A DNA stretch of 64,000 nt from Angiostrongylus vasorum (GCA_018806985.1 JADANN010000462.1:1293501-1357500); one strand, 5' to 3'; numbered from the stretch's first letter, positions 1-12,911 are shown. Program-made: numbers and translations. The notes: generated from the sequence alone by a model not told the origin.

Positions 1-1216
1 TATTGCCCTTAACTATTAAATAACATGGAATTTTCTACCAAGTATACCTAAAAAGGCTCAACCTTAGTAAAGAAAAAAAAAGAGAATTCTCGTAACAGAT
101 AAAACAATGACGAAACTTCTTCCTTGACAGCGCATTCATTTAATCTGACCAGAATGTTTTCAGGATGAATCCACCACGCTCACAAGATGTGAAGGATGAG
201 ACGAAGTGTCGTCTTAATAGAGTTACGCCAGATAAAGACTTAGCATTCACGATGAGTTTCGAACCAAAGAACATCTAGTTTTTCAGCGATTTATCAAAAA
301 TTAGAAAAAAATGGAAAGGGCATATACACATTCATATGCAAACGCAAGAGATCCATTCGTAAAGAAACAGACACATTTGGTGTAGAGTGTGAGAAAATAG
401 CTCGCGGTTCTGAGTAAACGGTTTCTGTGAGCATAGTCCTCATGCGTCCGCGCCCATAGCCGACCAAGGGCTCCGCCGCTCCGGGGTCGGCAAATTGCTA
501 CCACACTTGTCTGGGAGGATAGCACCACTGGCTCTATACATCGGTAGCCCACCGCGAGTCTTTTTTAAAGGCCAGATGTGCATTAAGTCACCTCCATACG
601 ATGCTAGTGAAGTCGAATGCATCCCTCAGGGATTGGTCAACGCCAAGAGCTTCATCCTTTGCCCTTTTAAGGAAGAAATGGCCATCCTACACGAACATGT
701 AAATCCTTTGACATAAGACTCCTTAGTGAAGTTCGCATTCATATTCCTGTTTCTCTCTAAAGTTTTCAGTTTCGTATTGAGACGCTCTTCACAGAACTGT
801 TGTTAACATTTATGAACCTTAGAAAGCGAAATTAGAGCTGAACCTGCAACATTCAGAAATAACTTCGTTGAAATCTATACTTTTTCGAATCAACATAAGA
901 CTGACAAACCATACAAATATTACGAAATATGATTTAGATGAATATGAAGACGAAAGATGAGCTCTAAAAAATGAATCTTGGCTAGTTGAATAGACCGTGC
1001 CAATGAAAGTGTCAAGACTATTAAACTATTAATGGATAACGATTAGTACAAAGCAGATAGAATTAAGACCCATATCACTGAGGTTGTGGCATTAAAACGA
1101 CCAGTATGATGATAATCTACAGTGAGAGTGAGCTATAATGCCCGCATCGAGTTCTGAGCAGGATCTGAAACGTACAAGAAAGGGACAAACATATCCTTCA
1201 GAAATGGGCAAAACAA
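1..1216. other. Intergenic flank downstream of the ECHDC1-like gene
   Basis: AT-rich DNA with no ORF that looks coding. It holds one 5'-truncated SINE copy (about 455-690, listed separately). I see nothing recognisable in 1-450 or 700-1216 apart from what should be the 3' untranslated region of the minus-strand gene that ends at 1217. Confidence 0.6.
455..690 (+). repeat. SINE family A, 5'-truncated copy
   Basis: Matches the family A body in order: a ccggggtcggcaaatt-like block, a tctgggaggatagcac block, a cgatgcatcggtagg-like block, then cctcagggattggtcaacgcc and a T-rich end. The tRNA-like head seen in full copies (for example 34589-34865) is missing. Family A occurs eight times in this window in both orientations, which is why I call it an interspersed element. 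Confidence 0.7.
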
Positions 1217-4200
1217 TCAGTTCTTGTTCACGATTGCATTAATTTGCTTCGTTATCGCCGCCTTCTGAGCTTGTCCTCCCCAAACAGACCGAATAACAGC
1301 TGGAATTGAGAGTTTTCAACGGCAGCAGAGAACGTGGCATTTATTTTATGATGAAGTGACGACTAGATGATGGAACAAAAATAAGCTGACCATCGGGATT
1401 TCCTTCTCTGTAGGCATTAAGCATTGATTTTTGTGCTTTACAAACATCAGCACCATTTCTCGTCATCGAAGCTACAAATTCCTGAACAGGAAGTCGAGTC
1501 GAAAATACAAACTGTGGTGGTATGGCTAAGCATTTTTAGAGGCGAATCCAATATTTAACAAGACACTTAATAGTTATATTTAGATATTGTATAAAGGTGG
1601 CGATAAGAAAATATATATTCATCATAAGGAAAAAGGGAAGCGAAGCCCACGAAGCATCCAAATTAACGAAGCTTGGACATTCCGTTACTGTCTTACTTAC
1701 TGATGCATTGAATTCTCGACTTTATGTTAGCTATAAGTGTTCAGCTACCTCAAAGGTTTCCTCTGTATCGTACAGCATATCGACAAAGCCTATATCTTTT
1801 GCTTCAGCAGCAGTAAAAATTGGAGCCGTTGTCATGACACGTAAAGCAGTTCCCCTGCCGATTATGGACTCTAAGTAAGCAGCTCCACCCCATGACGGCA
1901 CAATTCCCATTCGAGATTGCAGAAATCCAATCTACAAAGAACCAACAGACAGGTAAGGCCTATAAATAATTACACCGCATCTCGATAAAGAAAACTGGAA
2001 ACACCTTAGTTTCTTTGTGAGCCACGCGAATATCACAGGACGAAGCCAACTCGGTCGCGCCGCCGAAACAGTGGCCGTGGAGACGAGCGACACTCACCTA
2101 TGCAGGTAATGGTTTATAAAACAAACACACCACAATAGGACACCAAATCATAATTGGACATTCTCAATAAATAACATGACCATTTCTTATGTTGTTGTTT
2201 TACTTCTAAACATTTGACGATTTAGAAAAGTGAAATTGCTTCTAAAGCGAGAAAACCATCAAAACTGCTATTCTGATGACCAAGTAATTTTATGGCAAAA
2301 CACTTTCTACTCTGCATTATACAAGAAGCGCATAAGCAATGAAGATCAGCCTTCAGATAGACCTCAACGCAATGATAGCGCGTTCGCGGGTGTACACGAA
2401 TACCGGTGCATAAGGTTTTTCTTGGTTTTACTTTTGTCAAGGAATCAATTGTTTTTCATAAATCAATTTAACTAACACTCTCTAGGACACGGTTTCATAA
2501 TAATTTGGCAAAATATTGCTAGAACATACCAATGAAGAGGAACGAATTGTGCCCAGCACTGAAGACATGTAGCGAAACATCTCAGATCCAAGTGAAGGAG
2601 AAGACAGCTACAAAAGAAGAGTTAGGAACAGTGAAAATATTCATTCGTTACCAGGAATGCGTTTATGAATGTTTATGTTCCCAGAGCAGCGGACGTTCTC
2701 ATGGAGGTACACCACCACAATCTCAATCCATTTAATCCACCCACACTTGAATACTGAGATCCAATCTTCGTTCTTTGACCTCCAACTAGCCGACTAACGA
2801 AATATGATTTTGGTGAGGAATACGACGCTAATACGACGACTTACACATACACACACAAAGCAACTAGCTGAATATCAAAGTTTGACAGGAATACAATCTC
2901 CCTCTTGTTCGCACTTCCATCAGTTACTAAAAACAGCGTTGTCAATTTTTATTTACTGCCCACTTTTTTTAATGGCAGGGTATTATGTGAAATATAACCA
3001 CAATTTTGCTGAGATATTCGCAAAACTCTGGACCTTCAGTGTCTGCGGTGGGGACCGAACACGCTACTACCTTTTCCGGGAGCTAACGTGTTCACCACCA
3101 CTAAAAACAGCGTCGAAATGAGCGATATTTTATTAGCGCTTGTCGACAAAAGATTAGATCCGTCTCATAGTAGAACTCTAGCTGACTGGTGTAGTACGAA
3201 CAACACGAGAACACAACTCTGCAATCGATCCTTTACTTTACTTCCCAGACCATCTGAAGCTTGAGCACTTTAGGCACTCCTTTAAGAGGGCCATGATCTG
3301 CTGAATCGAGGAGCTATTCATGTTTATTGGTCATTTGTGTTGCATAAGCAGCTCACGGATGGCTTGCATTGCGGAGTCACTCGACACGTAGGTACACATT
3401 GCGGTAACATCGAAGAACTCCCATCATGTACGCGCATTTTGGACGCGTGTTAGCCAAACGATCCATCGTACACGGACACGGCACATTTCCCACTTATGTA
3501 AGGTTCCGTGCAGCTGTTCCCCAGTAAGGAGGACTTAAGAACAACAAAACGGTGAATGTTTAAGCTGTTCACTCTGCGAATGAAAAATTATGTACTAAAT
3601 TTTGCCTTCTGAAGTTATGAAAGTGTTTGGTTAAGTAAGTTGCATGTCAATTTCAGTTTCCTGGCTCTGAAGAAGGCGAAACCGCAGAAACGTCAGCTCT
3701 GGTGCATTAATAAATTCTGTAACAACAACATGGTGCCTTCTCATCAAGAAAAACGGTGAATCATTGATCAATGCTAAGGTTAAAAGGAAGTCGGTCGTGA
3801 GATTCGATATCGTCATCCTCGCAAAGCATCAGTGAAGCAGAAATTTGGTTCAAAGAGCTTCTGAGAAAGCTACCAACTAATTGACGGACTCGAGCATTGG
3901 TACTCGCACTTTCGGTTCAGCAGTCCTCCCAACACTCTTATGTGCCTGAGAAGTGTCCTAACACCTCAACTAGGTCGCGAATTGCATGCAACATTCATAA
4001 AACGCTTAAACGATGCCTTAGAAGACATAATCAACACGGAGTTCCCACAAACCGTCCCGCAGATCAAGAGAATTATATAGTGAATGGAAGAAAGAAGAAG
4101 GTCGGACACTGGATGGGAATGGAGTACAGATGAACGCGTATAAAAAATAAAAGCTCTCGGCGTTGATCAATCCCTGAGGGATGCGCCATGCATTCGATTT

Positions 4201-6507
4201 CATTAAGCACCGTTGAAGGTGATTGAATGCATATCTGGCCTTTACAACGACTCGCGGTGGCCTACCGATGTATCGAGCCAGTGCTGCTATCCTCCCAGAC
4301 AAGTCTGGTACCAATTTGCGACCCCGGAGGGATGGAAGGCTTGGTAGGCCTTGGGCGCGGGGATCGATTCCACGTCTGTGTCGCAGTGGCGCCTCCAACC
4401 ACTGCGCCACATGAACGAGTATAACATTGAATATCACTTTCAGAAAATGGAAACATTTTGTAGAACGACCAGCCATCTTCTTTCTTTTTACAACTGACAA
4501 TACGTGGCACCAGCATGAAATTAGAATAAGAACGTGCGGTAGAACACCACTGCAAGAATACTGGTAAATTCAAACGACTTCAGCCTAACAAAATATCTCC
4601 TTAATTTGAAGTGTTCTCTTTTTCCTTAACAAAAAAAGCATTGTAATCCTGCGCAATCGTCTTGAAAGTGCAGCACACTAACCTGTTCAATCAGTCCAAG
4701 TTCTGCACCACTGCAAAAAGAACGCCCAGCTCCTTCAACAACTAGTACACCACACGATGAAAACGTTGGCAATTCCTTAAAAACGTGATAATCGTACCTC
4801 TCAAGGTGTAAATTAAACTCAAACCAATATCATAAGCCATTTCTTGACGCATATGGCCCAACATACAACTTTTCGTCGCGTACAGTATGAATTGAACTCA
4901 ACTCATACTAGTCACTCTTCTACCCTCTTCCCATGAGCTAACTTTGCCCTCTCTACTCAACTTACTTCTCGTTCTAAAATCCGGTCTTCTACAGATAATG
5001 GTAGTAATTTCTGTTTTCAAATAGGAACATGCCAGAAAATGAATAAATGGACTTCGTCGTCAATCGACTCCTCATCGAACGGAAAAAGGAACTGGGAGAC
5101 AGTGAGTACAAAAAATTTCCTGGGTTCAGTGTTCAAAATTCTGAAGAATATTTTATCGAATTTGTTCGAAGGTGGTGAGATAGTGAGCTCAAATTTGTCC
5201 AATAATATCTTATCAACGAAAGAACTTGTCAGTAGAAAATACATTAGAGTCTGCATACTAGAAAGAATGTCTGTCAATGAGTTCTCGAGCGCTGTAGAGT
5301 CACATTCCGGCAGTATATCCCACATGAAGTGTTCAAGTGCGGGATCAAGATATTCAAGTTATTTACTGGAAGCGGTTATACAAACACTTGTACAGTGGGT
5401 GGTGATAAGAAGCCATCCAAGGATTATGACGTGGCCGAATCGGTAATCTTCATGAACTGTTCAATATGCAATGGAAGGCACATGCACAGACAGATGTGAC
5501 ATACCAGAAGAACAAAAAATGGCTTCATAGTCAGACCATAAAGCAGAAGCCAACGAGAGGACAATATAAAACGCAACAAAATCAGAGCGACTAAATGCTA
5601 CTCAAGAAGATTGATTTAAGAAACAATGTGGTAATATTCACGATAGATGATACGACTCTTTGTCCAAACTCATGTACACCGTTAGTTGTCGAAAGCTACA
5701 ATCGGCATCCTCGTGGATACAAGGGAGAAAGGAGACCGAACACAGGTGTTCACCTAAGTTTTTCCCTCTCCATTCTTCCCATTAAAAGCGCATGGTGGGT
5801 TACAGATTACAGTGACAAGAAATGAAATATGGAAGGTGTATTTGAGCACAAATGTTTGCTAATGGGCACTGCGTGGAGACAGTTGTTGAGCTAGCCCCAC
5901 ACTGTATACCCGCGTCGAGATACCTTACTACACTGCTCGAGCTCGATAGCAACAGTCTTGCCGGGGGACGACCACACTCATACTGAAAAAATGGCCTCTT
6001 ATGTAATTCATAAAGTAGCTCTTCACGAACCACGCTTGCTGAGACCGTTTTATTTGCAAAGCTATCAATTAACATAGAAATTGGAGCAAAAAGCACCGTA
6101 TGCCGAAAGGAATAGAAAAAATTAACTTAAACCAATTTACGTCAGGCCATTTGTCTTAAGACATTATTTTCCCACCTTTACTCTTTCTCCAAAATGAAAC
6201 ATCATCTCTCCTGATATGCAATTGCTTTTTTCCGGTCGATTCAACACTAGCCTTGCGATGTCACCAGAACTCGTAAGATCAATTCTCCCTCCAGGCCATT
6301 TATGAAGTATTTCGGCTAACTGTGAGCCCAACTGTTAAAAAAAAAGGGACTGAGCAAACATATTAAGAAAAATCTAAATGTAGGAATACGAGTCCTAATG
6401 TAAAAAGGAAGAAGACGATGAAATTGTGAACTCACATATGTTGATGATAACCTTGCGGACAGTTTCTGCAAACCATGTGACTGGAAAATCTGAGCGTATG
6501 CCGACAT
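1217..6507 (-). CDS. Enoyl-CoA hydratase/isomerase family protein, ethylmalonyl-CoA decarboxylase (ECHDC1)-like
   Basis: This is a crotonase-fold enzyme. In my reading it is closest to ECHDC1, a metabolite-repair enzyme that decarboxylates ethylmalonyl-CoA formed by side reactions of acetyl-CoA carboxylase. Exons, 5' to 3' on the minus strand: 6436-6507, 6176-6331, 4683-4775, 2530-2607, 2005-2097, 1749-1931, 1391-1481, 1217-1299. Every junction is GT-AG and the phases match throughout, giving about 282 residues against roughly 300 for the family. Landmarks in order are RLVLNRPEKSN, then SFCSGAEL (first oxyanion-hole loop), GHCFGGATELASSCD (second loop), MGIVPSWGG and a C-terminal VWGG. The first exon encodes about 24 residues with no Asp or Glu and several Arg, Lys and Ser, like a mitochondrial presequence; the mammalian enzyme is described as cytosolic. 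The 2 kb intron 2608-4682 is packed with repeats. A different crotonase paralogue is possible; the crotonase family itself is secure. Confidence 0.86.
2935..3120 (-). repeat. SINE family B copy in an intron of the ECHDC1-like gene
   Basis: Carries the family B signature on the plus strand as written: a ggcagggtat block, then gctgagatattcgcaaaactctgg, a gtgtctgcggtgggg block and a gtgttcaccacc end. I orient the element by its tRNA B-box-like block (gttcg-tcccc), which reads on the minus strand. Seven further pieces of this family lie in the window. Confidence 0.65.
3655..3800. repeat. Diverged single arm of the fold-back element found at 62203-62570
   Basis: Shares the string ctctgaagaaggcga, followed by a diverged aacgtcagct block, with the right arm at 62404-62570. 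It continues with related but diverged sequence ending near aaaggaagtcgg. No opposite arm is visible next to it, so it looks like a solo arm. Confidence 0.45.
3895..4080 (+). mobile_element. Possible fragment of an RTE retrotransposon reverse transcriptase (C-terminal part)
   Basis: Across frames the plus strand gives a weak resemblance to the C-terminal part of strongylid RTE reverse transcriptase, around an AVLP-TLLCA-like string followed by a position equivalent to the LERCL motif. It is heavily decayed, with stops and frame changes, and is much less clear than the copies at 24990-26700 and 31340-32215. Confidence 0.3.
4141..4425 (-). repeat. SINE family A, full-length copy, tRNA-like head at 4425
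   Basis: Read on the minus strand it starts with a gcgcagtggt A-box-like head next to a ggaggcgcc block, continues through the body blocks and ends at cggcgttgatc... aaagctctcg. It lies in the long intron of the ECHDC1-like gene, in the same orientation as the gene. Confidence 0.75.
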
Positions 6508-7224
6508 AACAGCACTCTGAACTATTTATGTTTGCACTCCTCCATCGATGAGGTAACATGAGATTGACAAAGGCATTTATTCGGGTGAGGAAATGGCGCC
6601 CAAAACTTAGCCGAACAAGATGCTTTTATCAACCTCGTGCTTATCAATGAAGAAGTATGTATTGACTAGTCAATATAAGGTTAAAGGAAAATCGGTTTGT
6701 AAAATATTTATGCTTCTGTTCATTCAGAGTAAAGAAGTTCACAATAAGAATTAGTATAAGAAACATGACAAACGCCGCTTGAAGAACTTTAGAGCAATCA
6801 CTAAACCAAATTTTAGCAAAATAGAGCAATACACCTAGTGATGTTTAAAGTTTAGACACGCCCTTATTTGAATTTTCTTTCGAAATCGCTTCTGAAGTAT
6901 TATTATTTAAGTCCAATACCTAAAGGTTCAATTACCCAGGTCTGTGATCCCTTTTTTTCACCGCCTTGAGCGCTGCTCCACAACCGTAGGATTAGCTGCT
7001 GTCATAGTCATCAATTCTTTTCTGGAAGAAGCTTAGCTGCAAGACAGGAAACGCCCTTTGCTTCATATAGACCGACGAGTGATGGAGGTGAAGAACTGCT
7101 AACACACAAGCACGGCGAAACGATGCCTCCATGACATGATTCCAAGTATTTACCGCCAATAGTATGATGTGCAAACGATGAGCTCTTAATGTTCCCCCTA
7201 GATGCCGCAGAGCACACCAAATAT

Positions 7225-7720
7225 AATGTCACTATTTTGACTTATTATTTACTGCCTACTCTTTTTAGCGGCAGGTTATGCGTTGCGAAATATAACTTTA
7301 ATGATGCTGAGATATTTGCAAAACTCTGGACCGCAGGTGCCTATGGTGGGGAACGAACGCGCTATTGTCGTTTTCGGGGAGTAACGTGTTCACCATCAGA
7401 CCATGCGGGTCCTTCGTTTCGCCTGTCTCTCAGCTAGTTCTATCGATCTTCTGCCGTCAGCAATCACCCGTCAACGGGATTGATCTGGGGAGCCCAAATC
7501 GGCATTGAACCCAGTTAAGCTGAGGCTATAGTTATAATCACAATTTTGACTTATTAGATAGAACTAGCTGAGAGACAGGCGAAACAAAGGACCCGCATGG
7601 TGTGGTGGTGAACGCGCTACTCCCCGGAAAGGACAATAGCGCGTTCGTTCCCCACCATAGGCACTTGCGGTCCAGAGTTTTGCAAATATCTCAGCATCAT
7701 TAAAGTTATAATGTCACTGC
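7225..7720. repeat. Long inverted repeat built from two near-identical family B SINE copies
   Basis: The left arm (about 7285-7445, minus-oriented SINE) and right arm (about 7556-7712, plus-oriented SINE) are reverse complements over about 155 bp with few mismatches. They share private variants such as gtgcctatggtgggg and cgcgctattgtc that other copies lack. The spacer of about 110 bp contains a second ttttgacttatta copy, also present at the left edge (7230-7250). The shared private variants suggest one arm was copied from the other rather than two independent insertions. Confidence 0.8.
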
Positions 7721-8509
7721 TCTTCAAGAAACTATGAACAACAAATGTTTTACCCAACAAATGAACGATGAACAAACTTTTCGATTCATATAAAACTCTG
7801 TCTCTCCGCTTTGCCATCTTATGCCTTTCACCTCTTTGTCGGAATAAATCTTACCCATTGTCACTGAATTCTCACTAATACCGACAGCTGATGATATGGG
7901 ATACGGATTAACACATTTATAAAAACCTCTGCGAACTTATCGATTACGCGAACCATTTCCACAAATGGTTATGTACAATTAAAAAGTGAGAATAGGGACA
8001 GTGCCTCATTCCACCACGTTATGGAACTACTACCGAAAAAAATCTTATACCAAGCTTTTCCGCTGCACAGTCTCCGTCTTTGAACCGAAAACCAACACTG
8101 GAGAAAACAATCGGAATTTCCTTACTCTAAAATTCGAGACAGGGTAGGAAGCATTTAGAAAGGCGCAGCTCCAGGATACAATAATATTGCAGTCGACACT
8201 CTTCGAGATGTGAGCCGCAAACTATATGTGTTCTTGCAACTTATATGACATTTTCCCTTCAGAGGGAAAGAAAAACCCTGTCGGAAGACGTCGCGTACGG
8301 TCGTCCTGCCCAAGAAAAGTCACCGAAAGGATCTTCGTATCTGTCGTCCAATATGCCTGTTAAGTGTTTCTACATGCTTCAACGGAATTTCAACTGCTGC
8401 CTCCGCTTAGCAGCGTTCATTGCCAACTTGTGCTTCCCAAATCATTTCTGTCGACGGATGACTGCTGATGTGACGTTAGGGTAAAAACTGCTTGAGACAA
8501 ACGCAAATT

Positions 8510-8645
8510 CAGGGCACCAGTAGTGCAGTGGGTAACCCGTGCGCACAGAAAGAGTAATCGTGGGTTCACATTTGGCCCAGGATCTGGATTTTGCAAATAT
8601 GTGTTGCACATGATACCCTGCCATGGGGAAGGTAATGAGCGGTAT
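8510..8645 (+). repeat. SINE family C copy with tRNA-like head
   Basis: Starts with agtagtgcagtggg (A-box-like), followed by cgtgggttcac (B-box-like), then a ttttgcaaatatg block and ataccctgccat at the end. The tail is shared with family B, so B and C look like related SINEs with different heads. Confidence 0.55.
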
Positions 8646-8984
8646 ATAAAACTTCATACATTGTGAACACGAAAACAGTTGAGCAAGCGAGATTTCGTTT
8701 GACAGCATATCACTGCTTTCTCCTTGGTGAGATTGTTGTAGCAACCGCTGCGTTTTCGTTGGAGATTTTTAAAAATTCAAATTTCGTTCCCAATTTCCAG
8801 CAAATCTTAATAGAAGATTAACGTGCACATACATTGAGAACGACAAAGCTCTTCTATGAATCTGTAAAGTTGTCAGGCTCCTCAACTACTGTAGAAATCG
8901 AGGGACTCAGAGGCCTTAAAATCGGAAAAGAGCTGTTCAACAATCAGCATGGTTGCGAATAGGTTAACGTATTAGATGTTGTTA

Positions 8985-9740
8985 TCAAGGGTCGTGTGGG
9001 TCTCATTACAATTTTCTTTTTGCTTATTTGCCTTGCTAATGTCGTCTATGGTGGTGTTCTGCTTCGAGTATGAGGACGTGTGTGAGTGCCATCACGTCAT
9101 CTATAAAATATTTGCAGCTGGTAATACAACTGATTGATGCCAGCTAAGAACATGCCCGCTTATACTGAGGTGATCATCCTGAAAGACGCTTGCACACTCT
9201 TAGAGTTCATCCACTATTCTTCTCGTCATCTATTTTGAACTCTCTTTATTATCCAATGATGAGCGCTTTCTTTGATCTTAAAGATGAGCTAATTCTTGAA
9301 GGCCTAACTGCGCAAATTGTCTTTTTTGAAATATGGACACCCTTTCAACCATGTCTCCGAATCCATATACAGTTCAGTTATTTCTCTCGTTCAGTTAAGC
9401 TCATTGAGCATCGTCTCTGCTTCAGTGCTACTTTCGAAGAAATTACGTCAGCAAAACGAAGATCTGACGGGTATATGCCAACAACGCGAAAGCGTTCATC
9501 ATCTTAAATCAGCAACTTCAATTTCTACTGTAATGAGGCAGTAAACACGTTTGGCGAGATGGTGTTGCTTTGACAGATACCCTCCCCCATAGGAATATTT
9601 CGTTACTGATTGATGTGATTCGGTGGACGCGCTGTTTTCGTGGTGCAGTTTTGATAGCAATCAAGTAGAGTGTTCAAGCAGAACAGATCCACTCGTTGAC
9701 CGATGAGAGCCGATGGGATAGCATTTGATTCGATGCTGCG
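8985..9740 (-). mobile_element. Decayed RTE-type non-LTR retrotransposon relic
   Basis: Minus-strand frames show a DLRFAD-like string equivalent to the reverse-transcriptase block NLRFADDIV, and an EAETMLNEL-like stretch next to it. The sequence also shares long segments with the relic at 24990-26700, for example around 9080-9160 versus 25140-25240 and 9640-9690 versus 25970-26030. Stops and frameshifts are frequent, so it is not active. Confidence 0.5.
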
Positions 9741-10089
9741 AATTCTCTAGTCCATGAAGGTAAGAACAAGGAGCACATGATATACTCAACAGTTTTGAAG
9801 GACTTTAGGCAGAGTTTGAACGCGGTGACTTACGCAGTAGAATCTTTGTCGGAATCCTGGTTGCTCAACGTCGCCGTTGAAAATTCGGTAGGACAACGTT
9901 CGTGAACTTGTTGCTTTGGAGTGGAATCTAGTGCACTTCCAGGCCTTGATCACAGACAGCTAGCTAGTAGTCGTGCGTATTGCACGTTTTGTTCAGAAGG
10001 CAACTCCTACGATTGGTTAACGAACCGATTGATTCGGAACAATGTAGAGATTAAGCCAACTAAAACCTGGCTAAGTAAAAGATCCCTAC

Positions 10090-10410
10090 CAATGGTTTAC
10101 TGCCTCATCGTGGCTGTTAGGTGGTTCCTGGGTGTTGGGCTGCGATGTACAGCAGGCGATTCGTCCCCGCAGTAGGGTCTCCCACGCGGGATCCACCACC
10201 GTGTTGGTATCAAACTAGTCGCATGATGGCAAATCTCTCTCTGATCCACAAGGGCGGCGACTGCATGTGGTGATGACGACCTGGGACAGATTTTCGCCTG
10301 GCTGACCTCGAGACTCCAGAGAACCACAATGGTTCAACCATCAAAACTCCGAAACAATGGAAGTTAGGATGGAGCCCGCACAACCAGTGAAGACGGGTCA
10401 TCCAAGTATG
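10090..10410 (-). repeat. Element E copy
   Basis: The plus strand as written runs tactgcctcatcgtggct ... gcgatgtacagc ... gatccaccaccgt ... ccacaagggcgg ... gaccagtgaagacggg-like end. This is the reverse of the fuller copy at 44495-44895. The family has five members or pieces here (also 52685-53080, 53085-53300 and 55780-55930). Confidence 0.7.
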
Positions 10411-11334
10411 CAAGTAACTAAAAGATCAATAGAATGAACAAATTCAGGAGCAGCAGAAACAGAGATCTTGAGCAAATCGGCATATTTAACGTGTAAGTTG
10501 GAACCAACTCAACATCTAAAGAAGGATAAATGCAGAGAGACAGCAAGGTGATTAGGCCAACCCACCTACTTCTAGATGCTCCCAATTTCCACTCTAATTT
10601 ACTTCGCACCAAGCTCAGTTTAGCTAACATGTCCCTTATAAAGGGTAGACTATCAATGAGTAGCAGACAAATTGCTTGAATATACGTTGTCCATTAACTT
10701 CATTGTAGTCATAGAGGAAAATCATTATTTCTCAAAATCCTAGTCAAGGTCGCTGTAGTTTTCCACAAAGCTTGCAAAACAACTGTTAGGGTTACTCCTT
10801 TCAGAGGGATTGTTGTCCGAGTTGTAACGTTAAGTACTGGTTGATAGGATAGGCCACATGTCTAGATCTGGTGTACAAACATTGTGGATCGTATATCAAA
10901 CGTTAGATCCATGAATGGGCTTGAGGTACAATACACAAGTGAAAAAACCCCCCTTCAGTACCCTGAAATCCCAAAATCTACCACTCTTACCAACTGTTTC
11001 CAGTGGTAGTAAGGAACACGTCCAGTAATAAAATTGACGGAGCTGATCCATTAGAAAATTAAACATATACACTAAGAAAAGTAAGGAAGAAACAAGAAAA
11101 AAACGAAGGGAAAGCAAAGGAGAGTTAGGCATTATGACTTGATCCGTCGTTTGAAGTGTTAGCGCAGCGCAACAGCTGTAGCTGGAACATGTGTTAGCGA
11201 ACTGGAGGTCGCGCGCCCCACCGCGGCGGAGCATCATATGTGAACCCGCGGACTTGACATGTCCTCTGTCCCTTTCTCTGCGAATATGAGGCTATAACTC
11301 GCTAATGTCCACATCTGTAATGCAAGTTTGCTTA

Positions 11335-11610
11335 AAAAATAAAAAGGATAAAGCTCTCGGCGTTGACCAATCCCCTGACGGATGCGCCATGCATTAGACT
11401 TCATTTAGCATCTTTGGAGATCACTGAATGCATATCTGGCCTTTGGAATGACCAGCGGTGGTCTACCGATGTATTGAGCAAGCGCTCCAATCCTCCCCAG
11501 ACAAGTACGGTAGCAATTTGCCGACTACGGAGGGATGGAGGGCTTCGTGGACCAGGGGATCGATCTCATGTGTTGAAGGGCGCCTCCGACCACTGCCCTA
11601 CGCAAGTCTG
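11335..11610 (-). repeat. SINE family A copy
   Basis: Begins as written with a gctctcggcgttgaccaat block and ends with the reverse-complemented head (cctccgaccactgccctacg). It shows the expected body blocks but several mismatches, so it is an older copy than 34589-34865. Confidence 0.7.
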
Positions 11611-12911
11611 CACGGCGGACTACAATTGTACGCTTCACATTTACAAAACCTCCACGGATCTCCCTATACGACAACGGTTCCTCCGAAACATGTCAGTAAA
11701 AGAAACCATTGCTTATGTTCTCTATCCTTCATCATCATCATCATCATTCCAGACCTATTCACACAACACAATCGGCAACTACATGTCAATGTCCGACACG
11801 TTTTTGCATCACAAATAGCAGAATTTTTAAAGAGAACATTATCAAAACCCAACCGATTGGATCCACATTCTTCGTAGCAAGGCATTCGGGAGGAGGGAGC
11901 AGGGATGAAGGAGACTTTTCATAGCCTGCGACATGCTGCAGACGTCTTCAACATCATCAGTGCCCTCAGCCAATCCTGTTTTTCCAAAGAAACAACCGAT
12001 ACGAATCAAACGAACCAACTGTTAGTGATAACTTCTCCTTCGCATTAGTATCAAGACCCATTATGATGGGGATACTAGCGGAGTCGCGAAAAGTATGTTT
12101 AGTATGAAATACCAAAATTTAAAAACGAACTAAGAAGACACGACAATATAGAGAATACGTTCACTGGTGTTTCTATTAAAACAACTGGTTGTTCGTATGT
12201 GTAATCTACCATAAACACAATCACATGGCAGATCAAGACAGCCCAGAAAAGAAGAAAACGCAAATAGCTCTAGGGATAAAATAGACACAAAGACGACTAA
12301 ACATCTTCTATGCCATCACAACTTAGGTATATTCACCAAAAAAAGACTGAATGTTTTGTGAAGCCAGACGTAAGCATAAATAAATAGCGTTAAGTAGAAA
12401 AGCGAAGCTAAGCATACAATGATGGACACATGGACCCAGAACACTTAAAAGATGAAACAAAAACCAGATGTAAAAATTGCATAAATTTAAAAAATTGTAA
12501 CTTGTTAGTTCCTGTAGAACTCTGAGGAAATTCCTCTGGAAAAAAAGAGAACAAGAAGTAGGCACAGCGCCTTCAAAATGTGTAACTCTAATTGTACTGT
12601 ACATTATGCTTAGAACTCTAGCCAGTGCATCTAGAATGGGGACACACTAGCCTTAATCTAGAGGGCTAAATATAGAAAGAACACAAATGGAAAGGGGTAA
12701 CTTAAATTCAGTGGTGTGAACATCTTGCTAGTAGAAACTGGAATTTCAATATCAGTCACTAAAGCCTTTAACATGCACACTACCACACTGAGACAAACAT
12801 GGTAGTTAAAAACGTAGCAAATAACTAGTCCTGCCCAACTTTTAATAGAATTTTTAATAACACAGCAATATACTTCTTTAAATAAAGGATCTAGGAACAC
12901 AACACTTCATC

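Larger units (their letters stand above)
6508..12911. other. Intergenic region between the ECHDC1-like gene start and the unc-11 3' end
   Basis: 6.4 kb without a supported gene. Both neighbours are on the minus strand, so the promoter of the ECHDC1-like gene should lie just above 6507. The region holds the palindromic pair at 7225-7720, a family C SINE near 8510, an RTE relic at 8985-9740, an element E copy at 10090-10410 and a family A SINE at 11335-11610. The remainder (6508-7220, 7720-8500, 10410-11330, 11610-12911) shows only short, AT-rich, non-coding-looking ORFs. Confidence 0.6.

Noticed and set aside
4018..4500. 160-codon minus-strand open frame
   Set aside because: It coincides with a family A SINE. 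Related frames recur wherever that SINE occurs, so it is repeat-derived.
5017..5560. Possible LTR-retrotransposon gag zinc knuckle (CSICNGRHMH string near 5455)
   Set aside because: Only one C-x2-C pair with a misplaced His is visible, and no protease or integrase motif follows. It lies in an intron of the ECHDC1-like gene and has stops all round.
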